From Campylobacteraceae bacterium (GTDB lineage Bacteria > Campylobacterota > Campylobacteria > Campylobacterales > UBA6016), in assembly GCA_022758985.1 (NCBI GenBank), contig JAEMQC010000002.1, forward strand, positions 1 through 23,436: a stretch of DNA of 23,436 nt. The letters are read 5' to 3'. The position numbers were made by a program, and so were the translations under genes. Under the pieces are notes generated by a model. The model did not search any database and was not told the origin of the DNA. It worked only from the letters and a program-made list of their open reading frames with translations. Positions 14,287-22,268 of the stretch are shown here, piece by piece (positions within the stretch are counted from its first letter, which is position 1; each line of letters opens with the position of its first letter).

Positions 14287-15578
14287 TGTCCCAAAAGCTT
14301 CTCTATATAGAGACTCTCGGTTGTGCTATGAATGTCCGGGATTCCGAACATATCATAGCCGAATTGACCGAAAAAGATAACTACGCACTCACAACCTCCC
14401 CGAAAGACGCAGATCTAATCATCATCAACACCTGCTCAGTAAGAGAAAAACCGGTACAAAAACTATTTAGCGAAATAGGCGCATTCAAAAAAATAAAAAA
14501 AGAGGGCGCAAAAATAGGCGTTTGCGGGTGTACGGCAAGCCATCTTGGCGAAGAGATAATAAAAAAAGCGCCGGCCGTGAACTTCGTACTGGGTGCTAGA
14601 AACGTCTCAAAGATAAAAAGCGCCGTGGCAAAAGATAAATCGGTAGAGATAGATATAAACTACGACGACTCCTCATATATGTTCGGCGAATATAGGCAAA
14701 ATGACTATAAGGCGCTTATCAACATATCCATAGGCTGCGACAAAGAGTGCGCATACTGCATAGTGCCGCATACTAGAGGCGAAGAGGTCTCTATACCGAT
14801 GGAGCTCATCTTAAGAGAGGCCAAAAAAGCAGCCGACAAAGGCGCAAAAGAGGTAGTTTTGCTCGGTCAAAACGTAAACAACTACGGCAAAGGCTTCAAA
14901 GATAAAAGCATAAACTTTACCGCACTTCTAAGGGAAGTTAGCAAGATAGATGGGATAGAGCGGATACGATTTACCTCTCCACACCCACTTCATGCGGACG
15001 ATGAGTTTATAGAGGAGTTTGCCAAAAATCCAAAGATATGCAAAAATATGCACTTCCCTCTCCAAGCCGGCAGCTCGAAAGTCCTAAAAGATATGCGAAG
15101 AGGCTATACGAAAGAGTGGTTTCTCTCAAAAGCCGCAAAAATAAGAGAGCTTTGCCCAGAAGCTACGATAAGCACCGATATAATCGTCGGTTTCCCAGGA
15201 GAGAGCGACGAAGAGTTTTTGGAGACGATGGAAGTCGTAGAGAAGGTCGGGTTTGAGTTTATGTTCTCCTTTGCGTACTCACCTAGACCGCTCACAAAAG
15301 CAGCCAACATGCCAAACCAGGTAGATGAAGAGATAAAAAAAATGCGTCTTTTGACGCTGCAAAGCGCACAGCTTAAAATCCAAGAGGCCGCACACAAGAG
15401 ACAGGTTGGAAAAGTAGAGAAAATACTTGTAGAAAGTAGAGACGGGGATATCTACTTTGGCAAGACCGGTTCTGGATTTGGCGTAAAATTCGAAAGCGAC
15501 AAAGAGCTTTTAGGACAACTAGTCGACGTTGAAATAACAAAGGCCGGGAGGCACGCCCTAAGTGGCCATCTTATCTAA
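14286..15578 (+). CDS. miaB: tRNA-2-methylthio-N6-dimethylallyladenosine synthase MiaB
   Basis: This 430-aa radical-SAM methylthiotransferase modifies i6A37 to ms2i6A37 in tRNAs reading UNN codons. The N-terminal MTTase domain has cluster cysteines C13 (TLGCAMN), C50 (NTCSVRE) and C82 (VCGCTASH, with an extra Cys at 80). The radical-SAM CX3CX2C is GCDKECAYC with C151, C155 and C158. It is followed by IVPHTRGEE, QNVNNYGKGF and FTSPHPLH, the MiaB-type blocks that separate it from RimO. A TRAM domain occupies about 370-430. The start overlaps the preceding stop by one base, and the acyltransferase gene start overlaps its end by 17 bases. Confidence 0.95.
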   Translation: MSQKLLYIETLGCAMNVRDSEHIIAELTEKDNYALTTSPKDADLIIINTCSVREKPVQKLFSEIGAFKKIKKEGAKIGVCGCTASHLGEEIIKKAPAVNFVLGARNVSKIKSAVAKDKSVEIDINYDDSSYMFGEYRQNDYKALINISIGCDKECAYCIVPHTRGEEVSIPMELILREAKKAADKGAKEVVLLGQNVNNYGKGFKDKSINFTALLREVSKIDGIERIRFTSPHPLHADDEFIEEFAKNPKICKNMHFPLQAGSSKVLKDMRRGYTKEWFLSKAAKIRELCPEATISTDIIVGFPGESDEEFLETMEVVEKVGFEFMFSFAYSPRPLTKAANMPNQVDEEIKKMRLLTLQSAQLKIQEAAHKRQVGKVEKILVESRDGDIYFGKTGSGFGVKFESDKELLGQLVDVEITKAGRHALSGHLI

Positions 15579-16197
15579 AGAGAGAAAAAGGCGGATTCTC
15601 TCCGTAGTTATCCCACCACTCGCAAATCTGCTTATCCGTCTAATATATCTAACATGCAAAAAAGAGTTCAAACTAGCCCCGTCATATCCTAGCGAGCCGT
15701 TTATAGTCGCTTTTTGGCATGGCGAACTTCTGATGCAGCCATTTTTGTATAAAGAAATAAGAGGGCGGCATAAAATATCGGTCATGATAAGCGAACATTT
15801 CGATGGTGAGATAATCGCAAAAATCATCTCATATTTTGGCTTTTCCAGCATAAGAGGCTCAAGCTCCAAAGGCGGCGCAAGGGTACTCATAGAGGCCATC
15901 AAAACCTCAAAAGACGGCGAGGATATAGCTATTACGCCGGACGGACCGAGAGGACCTAGGCACTCCGTGGCTGATGGCATAGTGGCGCTAGCACAAAAAA
16001 CAAAGGCGAGAATTGTCGTGTTCAACTATAGCTGCGACAACTGCTGGCAACTAAAGAGCTGGGATAAGTTCATAATCCCGAAGCCGTTTTCAAAAATTAG
16101 CTTTTTTGCCGATAAAGTAATAGACGTTTCAGGGCTAGCGCCAGAGGAAGCAAAAAAGATAATATGGGAACAGATGCTAAAAGATGCTACAAAGTGA
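15562..16197 (+). CDS. DUF374 lysophospholipid acyltransferase-family protein
   Basis: This 211-aa protein has an N-terminal hydrophobic stretch (about 13-31) and the DUF374 signatures FIVAFWHGELLMQP, MISEHFDGEIIAKI, GFSSIRGSSSKGG and ITPDGPRGPRHSVADG. DUF374 resembles the LpxL/PlsC acyltransferase fold. A role in lipid or outer-membrane lipid acylation at the inner membrane is likely, but the acyl acceptor is unknown. The start is GTG 15562 within the end of miaB, with GGGAGG at 15546-15551. Its stop overlaps the recombinase start by 14 bases. From memory, the miaB-DUF374 neighbourhood is shared with C. jejuni. Confidence 0.85.
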   Translation: MAILSKERKRRILSVVIPPLANLLIRLIYLTCKKEFKLAPSYPSEPFIVAFWHGELLMQPFLYKEIRGRHKISVMISEHFDGEIIAKIISYFGFSSIRGSSSKGGARVLIEAIKTSKDGEDIAITPDGPRGPRHSVADGIVALAQKTKARIVVFNYSCDNCWQLKSWDKFIIPKPFSKISFFADKVIDVSGLAPEEAKKIIWEQMLKDATK

Positions 16198-17014
16198 TGA
16201 GATAAACGCCTTTTTAGACTATTTAACAAACATAAGAAAATACAGCCCCCAGACAATATATACATACAAAAAAACGCTTCTTGAAGCAGCGCCAAAAGTA
16301 GAAATTAGCGAGGATAACGGACGAATAATATATGACATAAGAGGTTATCGTCTAGAAATATCGAAGCTAGCAAAAAAAACGATAGCAAAAAAAGTCTCTA
16401 CCTTAAGATCGTTTTTCGAATACAAAAAAAGCATGGGATTTAAGATAAAAACGATAGGCGACGAGCAAATTAAGACGCCCAAAACTCTTCCAAAACCAAT
16501 ACACAAAGATTTAATACAAAAAGCGATAAACGAGTGTCAAAATAGTGGCGAAAAGCTGCTCCTTTTAATGCTGTACTCACTTGGACTTAGGATTTCAGAA
16601 CTAGAAAATCTAAAGCTGCTAGATATAGGAAGCGAATGGGTAAAGGTAGTGCACGGCAAAGGCGGCAAAGATAGAATGATTCCACTGCTTCCAGAAGTTT
16701 TTGAGCTAATCGAAAAATATAGGCTTGAAAACTGTTCGAAACTGTATCTTTTCGAGGAAAAAGAAAAACCGTTAAGCCAAAATCGTCTAAGATATAGGTT
16801 GTTTAAAATTTTCGAGAGAGTCGGCGTAAAGGCTACGCCACATCAGCTTAGACACTCGTTTGCTACGGATTTAATCAATAAAGGGGCAAGAATCGTGGAT
16901 GTATCCGAACTGCTTGGACATAAAGAGCTATCCACGACGCAAGTTTATACAAAGCTAGGCATGAGCAAAAAGCTTAGCGGCTACCTAAACGCCCATCCCA
17001 TGTGTAAAGAGTAG
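16184..17014 (+). CDS. Short Xer-type tyrosine recombinase
   Basis: This 276-aa site-specific recombinase has an N-terminal SAM-like core-binding domain (about 1-95) and a complete catalytic domain. The catalytic residues are Arg136 (LGLRISEL), Lys159 (HGKGGKDR), His220 and Arg223 (HQLRHSFATDL), His246 (LLGHKEL) and nucleophile Tyr255 (VYTKL). XerC/XerD are about 300 aa and the H. pylori/Campylobacter XerH about 350-360 aa, so this is a shorter form. It sits inside an overlapping operon of housekeeping genes with no phage or integron features, so a chromosomal function such as dimer resolution is possible. Whether it is the main dif recombinase cannot be told here. The product ends just before the pilM-like gene. 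Confidence 0.88.
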   Translation: MLQSDEINAFLDYLTNIRKYSPQTIYTYKKTLLEAAPKVEISEDNGRIIYDIRGYRLEISKLAKKTIAKKVSTLRSFFEYKKSMGFKIKTIGDEQIKTPKTLPKPIHKDLIQKAINECQNSGEKLLLLMLYSLGLRISELENLKLLDIGSEWVKVVHGKGGKDRMIPLLPEVFELIEKYRLENCSKLYLFEEKEKPLSQNRLRYRLFKIFERVGVKATPHQLRHSFATDLINKGARIVDVSELLGHKELSTTQVYTKLGMSKKLSGYLNAHPMCKE

Positions 17015-17020
17015 GCAGCC

Positions 17021-18010
17021 GTGATTGGCAGTATAATAAGAAGATTCGTAAAGACGGCATATATAGCGATAATCAAAGACGGCGACACGTGCGACGTATG
17101 CGTAAAAATACTCAAAAATAAAACGGAAATAAGCAGAGAGAGCAAACGCTTTTCGATACAAACAAGAGAGTCGGCAAAGCTGCTGGACGAATTCGTAAAA
17201 AACCTACTTGCAAAATACAGCATATTCTATACTGCAACCATAATAAACTCAATCAATCAAGGCGGGGTTCCGGGCTGCGACAAAAAGAGCTTTGAAAAAT
17301 ACGAGATAGATACAACAAACGCATCCGTTATCTGTATAGACAAAAAATGGTCCATCTTTGCCAGTAACTACGATATCGAATCTACACAAAAAGAGTTCGA
17401 GGAACTCGGCGGGCTCGACTGCCTATTTTCATCCATAGTCGTTTTAAAAAGCTTTTTTGATAGCGAACTAGACTCTACGCCTACGATGTGCATCCTAAAA
17501 CAAAAAACATCGGCTACGATAGCCATATTTACGAAAGATTCGCTGCTTTTTAGCAACTACATAATACTAAAAGCCGATACGCCGCAAGGAGAAGAGAACG
17601 AAACAAAAAAACAAGAAGAGAAGATTTTCGGGGAAGAGGACGAATTTGACGAAGAGAAGCTCGTAGATCTGGACGATATAGCCCTTGACCTAAAAGAAGA
17701 CAATTCTGAAATGTCCGAATTTATGAATATTCCATCCGACGAACAAGAAGACGTTTCTACGATGAGCATAGAATCGCTCGGAAGCGATCTTAGGATATTA
17801 GACTTCGTAAAGACGTCGTTAAACCAGTTTTACAAAAACCCTATGTATGAGTCCAGCTTTATTGAAAAAATATCGATAGCCGACCCTTATTTCGAGTCTC
17901 CGGATATAAAAAATCTGCTTGAAAACGAAATAATGCTTCCGGTCACACATAAAAAAATAGAACTTTGCGATATAACATCAGACCTCGCCATAGAAGAGGT
18001 TTTATATTGA
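17021..18010 (+). CDS. Probable PilM-like protein of a pilus or DNA-uptake system
   Basis: This 329-aa protein was not recognised by direct motif. It has no signal peptide or membrane segment. Residues 1-180 alternate short beta strands and helices (TAYIAIIKDGDTCDVCVKIL, then ATIINSINQGG), compatible with an actin-like fold. A very acidic, probably flexible segment follows (about 185-247: EEDEFDEEKLVDLDDIALDL), then a helical region. The PilM call rests on position: two single-pass proteins with PilN and PilO topology follow directly, as in pilMNO operons. Clear ATPase phosphate motifs were not seen, so it may be a degenerate PilM. The start is GTG 17021, six bases after the recombinase stop. 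Its TGA overlaps the next start by four bases (TTGA). Confidence 0.55.
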   Translation: MIGSIIRRFVKTAYIAIIKDGDTCDVCVKILKNKTEISRESKRFSIQTRESAKLLDEFVKNLLAKYSIFYTATIINSINQGGVPGCDKKSFEKYEIDTTNASVICIDKKWSIFASNYDIESTQKEFEELGGLDCLFSSIVVLKSFFDSELDSTPTMCILKQKTSATIAIFTKDSLLFSNYIILKADTPQGEENETKKQEEKIFGEEDEFDEEKLVDLDDIALDLKEDNSEMSEFMNIPSDEQEDVSTMSIESLGSDLRILDFVKTSLNQFYKNPMYESSFIEKISIADPYFESPDIKNLLENEIMLPVTHKKIELCDITSDLAIEEVLY

Positions 18011-18540
18011 AAACAAGTTTTATAAAGCCCAGACGCAAGAGTCTATTAAAAAGAGATACGAAATTTTGGTTAGCTTTCATCATTATATCAACATCGATTT
18101 TGATGGCTTTATACATAGCTCTTGAGTATGAAATATCTGCGACGCAAGATAAAACAAAAAAAGCGATGATAGATAGAAAATTCCTAAGCGCAGACGCAGT
18201 TAGACTAAAATCAAACTACGATATGTTAAAAGAAGAGCTTGCGTTTGCAATAGAGATAAAAACATCAAACACTCTGCTAAAAGATAATATAGCAAATATA
18301 TTTGCGATTATCCCGGATCAGGTGATGCTGACAAAGATAGAGGTCTCATCGAACTGTCTAGTGCTCTACGGCAACACCCCGTCAAAAGAGATTTACAATC
18401 TACATTTAGCGCCGGCGTTAAAATCTATATTCACCACAAGCGAGACCTCTTTTTCCAGAAGCGGTAACGGTATGAAGTTCATATCTATAAACAAGCTTGA
18501 AAAAGAGGAAGGCAAAGAAGAGGCTGCGCATGCAAGATAA
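18007..18540 (+). CDS. Probable PilN-like inner-membrane protein
   Basis: This 177-aa protein has a short, basic cytoplasmic N-terminus (KTSFIKPRRKSLLKRDTK), one membrane segment (about residues 21-41) and a periplasmic part. The periplasmic part comprises a helical stretch and then a small alpha-beta domain (NIFAIIPDQVMLTKIEVSSN, NCLVLYGNTPSKEIY). That order and the phrase 'IPDQVMLTKIEV...LVLYGNT' are characteristic of PilN-type proteins, which have IPxGVxLxxIxxxxxxLxLxGxA. PilN binds PilM with its N-terminus and PilO in the periplasm. The start is TTG 18007 with AGAGG at 17995-17999, seven bases away; an in-frame TTG at 17965 has no such SD. The gene overlaps the next one by 11 bases. Confidence 0.65.
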   Translation: MKTSFIKPRRKSLLKRDTKFWLAFIIISTSILMALYIALEYEISATQDKTKKAMIDRKFLSADAVRLKSNYDMLKEELAFAIEIKTSNTLLKDNIANIFAIIPDQVMLTKIEVSSNCLVLYGNTPSKEIYNLHLAPALKSIFTTSETSFSRSGNGMKFISINKLEKEEGKEEAAHAR

Positions 18541-19069
18541 TAAAAAATTCGACTTTGCAAAAGCGATAACATTCCTACTTATATTTGTCGGCATATGCGT
18601 CTTCTCGCTTAGTATGCTGCTCATTCCGGCAATCAGAGAGTACAAAAAACAAAGCGATATATATAAAATAGAGTATTCGTTATATCTAAAGGCGAAAGAG
18701 AGGCACGACGAAGAGAGCGGCAAGCTAAAAGCGCTCAAAACGACGAATGCAAAAATACTTACTGCGCTAGAAAAAAAGACGGACGAAACAAGCCTAGTAA
18801 GTCTGGCGAAAAACTATTTTAAAAAGAGTGAGATAAAAAAAGCTGGGGCGCTAGAGAAAGAGGGTGGTTTTTTTTACGAAGATTACAACGTAACTGCAAC
18901 ATTTGCGGCGCCAAAAGAGCTTTTTTCGTTCCTAAAAGCATTAAGCGACGATAATGCGGTAGTAAAAGTCAAAACACCTCTTGTTATGGGCACAGCAGGA
19001 GATGGTCTAATATCAAATTTCATGTTGAGAGTTTACTATCTAAACCCGCCTAAAGAGCCGAAAAAGTAG
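18530..19069 (+). CDS. Probable PilO-like inner-membrane protein
   Basis: This 179-aa protein has a cytoplasmic N-terminus of about 12 residues, one membrane segment (about 13-35), a coiled-coil-like helix (about 40-85: KQSDIYKIEYSLYLKAKERH onward) and a C-terminal alpha-beta domain. The C-terminal domain includes YNVTATFAAPKELFSFLKAL and ends with FMLRVYYL. That is the PilO layout, where a ferredoxin-like domain follows a coiled coil. ATG 18530 lies within the end of the pilN-like gene, with AAGAGG at 18518-18523. The stop overlaps the end of tilS on the other strand by 20 bases. The role is inferred: an alignment subcomplex linking cytoplasmic and outer-membrane parts of a type IV pilus or transformation machine. 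Confidence 0.65.
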   Translation: MQDNKKFDFAKAITFLLIFVGICVFSLSMLLIPAIREYKKQSDIYKIEYSLYLKAKERHDEESGKLKALKTTNAKILTALEKKTDETSLVSLAKNYFKKSEIKKAGALEKEGGFFYEDYNVTATFAAPKELFSFLKALSDDNAVVKVKTPLVMGTAGDGLISNFMLRVYYLNPPKEPKK

Positions 19070-20066
19070 CCAGCTCTTTTTCTAGCATATTCACATCAAT
19101 CTCTTTTGCAAACAGATATCCTCTTATCTTCGGAGGAATACCCGCAATTCTGCATTTTTCCTTAAACTCTTTTGGCATAACGGCTCTTATATGCGGTGCG
19201 ACAAAGATGAGCCTTTCGCTTTTGCAAACACAAAAACGACCGCCAACTACCGCATCAAAATCCTTATTTTTTATCTCTTTTCTTTGGTTTGCGGAAGCCA
19301 AATAGCCTATCTTTTTTAGGGCCAGAGAGATATTTGATTCGTCTATCAAGCCGGACACTCTTTTAAAGATAATTAGCTCATTTTTTTGCAAAAACGGCAC
19401 TTCAAACAAAGCGGCTTCGCTAGATAGAATTTCAAAACTACGTCTTACGCCGTCCTCAAAACGCTCCATAAAAGCGCTGGCGAATTCGCTCCTGAAAAAA
19501 TTACGCTCATACTTGGCGTCTATATTGCTCTCGTCTTCATAATATTTTATTTTATTTCTCTGCAGATACTCATAGATATTTTTCTTGGAAATGTTTAATA
19601 GAGGCTTTACAAGCGTATATACGCCCCTCTTTTCTACCGTCTTACCCCCTATAAGCTCTCTGATGCCAGCACCCTTGGATAGTCTCATAAAAAACCACTC
19701 CAAACGGTCGTTTAGCTGATGCGCCGTTATAAGGTTTTCATAATTTCCAAAACCGATTATCTCCTCAAAAAACGCATATCTGACACCTCTTGCCTCGGCC
19801 TCAAAATTTGAGCTATCAAGACGCACGCTTTTTACAAAACACTCTTTGCCATACTTTTGTGCAAGCTCTTTTGCATAAAGGGCCTCCTCATTCGAAAAAA
19901 CCCTTGTGTTATAGTTGACTATCGCGATATCAAACTCTATACCCGCATCCAAAAGCAAGAAAAAAAGCGCCGAAGAATCCACTCCTGCGGAAAACGCAAG
20001 CAGATTTTTTCTACCTCTTAGAGCCTCTAAGGCTGCTTCGTCAAGCAGACTCGTCGATTCTTGCAA
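19050..20066 (-). CDS. tilS: tRNA(Ile)-lysidine synthase TilS
   Basis: This 338-aa ATP-dependent enzyme converts C34 of the CAU-anticodon tRNA-Ile to lysidine, switching both identity and decoding from AUG to AUA. That activity is essential, and AUA codons are abundant in this window. The PP-loop is FSAGVDSSALF (SAGVDS at 26-31), followed by VNYNTRVFSNEEALYAKELA, ITAHQLNDRLEWFFMRLSKG and a C-terminal part with weaker conservation. The start is TTG 20066, with GAAGGA eight bases upstream, inside the 3' end of rimO (26-base overlap). The last 20 bases overlap the convergent pilO-like gene. rimO-tilS adjacency beside prfB also exists in C. jejuni, from memory. Confidence 0.93.
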   Translation of the reverse strand: MQESTSLLDEAALEALRGRKNLLAFSAGVDSSALFFLLLDAGIEFDIAIVNYNTRVFSNEEALYAKELAQKYGKECFVKSVRLDSSNFEAEARGVRYAFFEEIIGFGNYENLITAHQLNDRLEWFFMRLSKGAGIRELIGGKTVEKRGVYTLVKPLLNISKKNIYEYLQRNKIKYYEDESNIDAKYERNFFRSEFASAFMERFEDGVRRSFEILSSEAALFEVPFLQKNELIIFKRVSGLIDESNISLALKKIGYLASANQRKEIKNKDFDAVVGGRFCVCKSERLIFVAPHIRAVMPKEFKEKCRIAGIPPKIRGYLFAKEIDVNMLEKELATFSAL

Positions 20067-21363
20067 TTATCTTATCCTTCGCCGCATCCGTGGCGGTCAT
20101 TTTATACAGTTTGCCAAGCTGTGGATTTTCGACTTCGCTTTCGTTTATCAGTATTTCGCCGTCAATTTCGGGAGCCCAAATCTTCTTTTTTGCCTTGAAC
20201 AAAAATTCATGCTCATCGCTGACCCCTTCAAATACCGCTTCAAAACTTCTTCCTATGGCTGCCTTTGCCTTTTTTGCCATCTTTTTAGCTATCACTTTTT
20301 TCATGGCAGTAAGTCTTTTTGAGACGGTTTTTTTGTCAACCTTGTCCGCCATCTCATAAGCAGACGTGCCCTCTTCGTCGGAATACTCAAATACCGTCAC
20401 CATGTCAAAGTCAAACTCTTCTATAAACGAGAGCATCTCGGAAAAATCATCATCGCTTTCGCCCGGATGCCCGACTATTATGGAAGTCCGCACAAAGCTA
20501 TCCGGAACAGCCCTCATTCTCTCTAGTAGCTCCACCGTTTTAGCTTTGCCGGCGCCTCTTTTCATAATACGAAGCATTTTGTCTGATATATGCTGGATTG
20601 GCATATCAAAGTAGTTTACGAATTTTTTGGCGTTTGCAATTGCGCTTATCAGCTTTTCATCGGTCGTGGATGGATAGAGATATAACACTCTCGCATAAAA
20701 ATCGCCATCAAGCGCGTCTATTTTTTTTATTAAGCCGATAAGTCCGTCTTTGACGCCTTTATCTCTCATATACGAGGAGCTGTCTTGCGCAATTAGGCTA
20801 AAGTCGAAATATCCTTTTTTATTCAAAGCGGCTATCTCTTTTAATATCGACTCCTGCGAGCGCGAAAAAAGCTTGCCCTTGAATGAGGGGATAGCGCAAA
20901 AACTACACGTTTGATTGCATCCTTCCGCCATCTTGATATATGCGTGATAGTTCGAGTTGATTACCACCCTCTCCTCTTCGTCTATAAGGAAAGTTCCATC
21001 CGTAAACTTGTCTTTGCCACTCTCAAGGAGCTCGTCTATCTTGGCATAATCCGCCACCCCGGTAAATATATCAACCTCTTTTAGCTCTTTTTGCAGCTCA
21101 TCTTTGTATCTCTCGGAGAGGCATCCCGCCATTACAAGCTTTGAGCCCTCTTTTCTGCCGCCGTGAAGCGAAAGTATCGTATTTATACTCTCCTGCTTAG
21201 CAGCATCGATAAACCCGCACGTATTGACGATAATGGCATCCGCCTCACCGGAATCATTCGTCATCTCGTAGTCTTGTAATCGCCCGAGCATAACCTCGCT
21301 GTCAACCTGGTTTTTTGAGCATCCCAGGCTTACCATAAAAAGTTTCTTTTTTTTAGTTTTCAT
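20041..21363 (-). CDS. rimO: Ribosomal protein S12 methylthiotransferase RimO
   Basis: This 440-aa radical-SAM enzyme adds a methylthio group to the conserved aspartate of ribosomal protein S12. The MTTase domain has C15 (LGCSKNQVDSE), C49 (NTCGFIDAAKQES) and C81 (AGCLSERY), which hold the auxiliary cluster. The radical-SAM cluster uses C149, C153 and C156 (GCNQTCSFC). CSKNQVDSE and the IDAAKQES block are RimO signatures. A C-terminal TRAM domain covers about 375-440. ATG 21363 is three bases after the panC stop, and tilS begins inside its 3' end, so panC-rimO-tilS looks like one operon. Confidence 0.95.
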   Translation of the reverse strand: MKTKKKKLFMVSLGCSKNQVDSEVMLGRLQDYEMTNDSGEADAIIVNTCGFIDAAKQESINTILSLHGGRKEGSKLVMAGCLSERYKDELQKELKEVDIFTGVADYAKIDELLESGKDKFTDGTFLIDEEERVVINSNYHAYIKMAEGCNQTCSFCAIPSFKGKLFSRSQESILKEIAALNKKGYFDFSLIAQDSSSYMRDKGVKDGLIGLIKKIDALDGDFYARVLYLYPSTTDEKLISAIANAKKFVNYFDMPIQHISDKMLRIMKRGAGKAKTVELLERMRAVPDSFVRTSIIVGHPGESDDDFSEMLSFIEEFDFDMVTVFEYSDEEGTSAYEMADKVDKKTVSKRLTAMKKVIAKKMAKKAKAAIGRSFEAVFEGVSDEHEFLFKAKKKIWAPEIDGEILINESEVENPQLGKLYKMTATDAAKDKIIARIDESA

Positions 21364-21366
21364 CGT

Positions 21367-22188
21367 TTAAATCCAAATATTATCTATAAGTCTTGTCGCA
21401 CCGACCTTTGCCGCCACTAGCACGATAGAGTTTTTGAGCTCTATTTTTTCTTGTTTTCCCAAATTTCTATCGCAAAAAGTTATATACTCCACGTCTAGCC
21501 CAGCAAGCTCCTCTCTCATTCTTGCCTCTATCTTGGCAGTGTCCAGCTCACCGGCTCCGACCATCGTACCGGCAGCAAAAAGTGATTTCGATATGGCAAG
21601 CGAGGCTTTTTTTTGCTCTTCATCTAGATATACGTTGCGGCTACTCATAGCAAGCCCCTCTTTTTCTCGTATCGTTGGGCAGGCGACAATCTCCACGTCC
21701 ATAAAGTATCTTTTTACCATCTGCTCTATAAGGATTAGTTGCTGAGCGTCTTTTTGCCCGAAATACGCTTTTGTCGCAGAGGAGATGTTAAGAAGTTTCA
21801 TAACCACGGTTAGCACGCCGTCAAAATGCCCGGGACGCACAAACCCTTCCAGCACGTATCCATTGATCTTTGGAGCTTTTATACTAGGCTCATCTTCTTC
21901 ATACATCTCTTCTAAAGTCGGCAAAAAAAGGGCGTCCACTCCGGCAAGTTCGCACAACTTAGTATCGGCCTCTATTCTCCTTGGATATTTAGAGAGGTCT
22001 TCGCCGGGTAAAAACTGGGTTGGATTTACGAATATAGATACGACGCAAAAATCGTTCTCCTCTTTCGCCCGTCTCACAAGCGACATATGTCCATCATGCA
22101 AGGCGCCCATCGTAGGCACGAAACCGATGGAACCCCGTAGATTTTTTGTATAGTTTTTAAATTCTTTCGCACTATGAAAAATTTTCAA
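21367..22188 (-). CDS. panC: Pantothenate synthetase
   Basis: This 273-aa enzyme condenses pantoate and beta-alanine using ATP, the last step of pantothenate synthesis. Key blocks are FVPTMGALHDGHMSLVR (the HIGH-like nucleotide site), VVSIFVNPTQF, PGHFDGVLTVVMKLLNI, YFGQKDAQQLILI and the KMSKS-like EGLAMSSRNVYL. The start is TTG 22188 with AAGG seven bases upstream; the resulting MKIFHSAKEF start is normal for the family. It leads the panC-rimO-tilS operon, and its promoter overlaps the divergent prfB promoter. panD and panB are not in the window. Confidence 0.95.
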   Translation of the reverse strand: MKIFHSAKEFKNYTKNLRGSIGFVPTMGALHDGHMSLVRRAKEENDFCVVSIFVNPTQFLPGEDLSKYPRRIEADTKLCELAGVDALFLPTLEEMYEEDEPSIKAPKINGYVLEGFVRPGHFDGVLTVVMKLLNISSATKAYFGQKDAQQLILIEQMVKRYFMDVEIVACPTIREKEGLAMSSRNVYLDEEQKKASLAISKSLFAAGTMVGAGELDTAKIEARMREELAGLDVEYITFCDRNLGKQEKIELKNSIVLVAAKVGATRLIDNIWI

Positions 22189-22206
22189 TTTAAAGCCTTG
22201 TTTTTC

Positions 22207-22212
22207 TATAAT
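22207..22212 (+). promoter_or_regulatory. Candidate -10 box of prfB
   Basis: A perfect TATAAT at 22207-22212 follows a T-rich stretch. It would start transcription near 22219, about 50 bases before the prfB start. It lies inside the leader of the panC transcript. Confidence 0.5.
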
Positions 22213-22241
22213 CGGCAGTTAAAACCATATAAATTATGCGA

Positions 22242-22247
22242 ATTATA
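22242..22247 (-). promoter_or_regulatory. Candidate -10 box of panC
   Basis: On the minus strand, AGTG precedes a perfect TATAAT at 22247-22242. The start site would be near 22235, about 47 bases before TTG 22188. It faces the rightward -10 box at 22207, so the two leaders overlap. Confidence 0.5.
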
Positions 22248-22268
22248 CACTAAATTAAGGAAACAATT

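Noticed and set aside
15558..16025. 155-codon minus-strand open frame opposite the DUF374 gene
   Set aside because: The plus-strand product has clear family motifs in the correct order; the minus frame has none.
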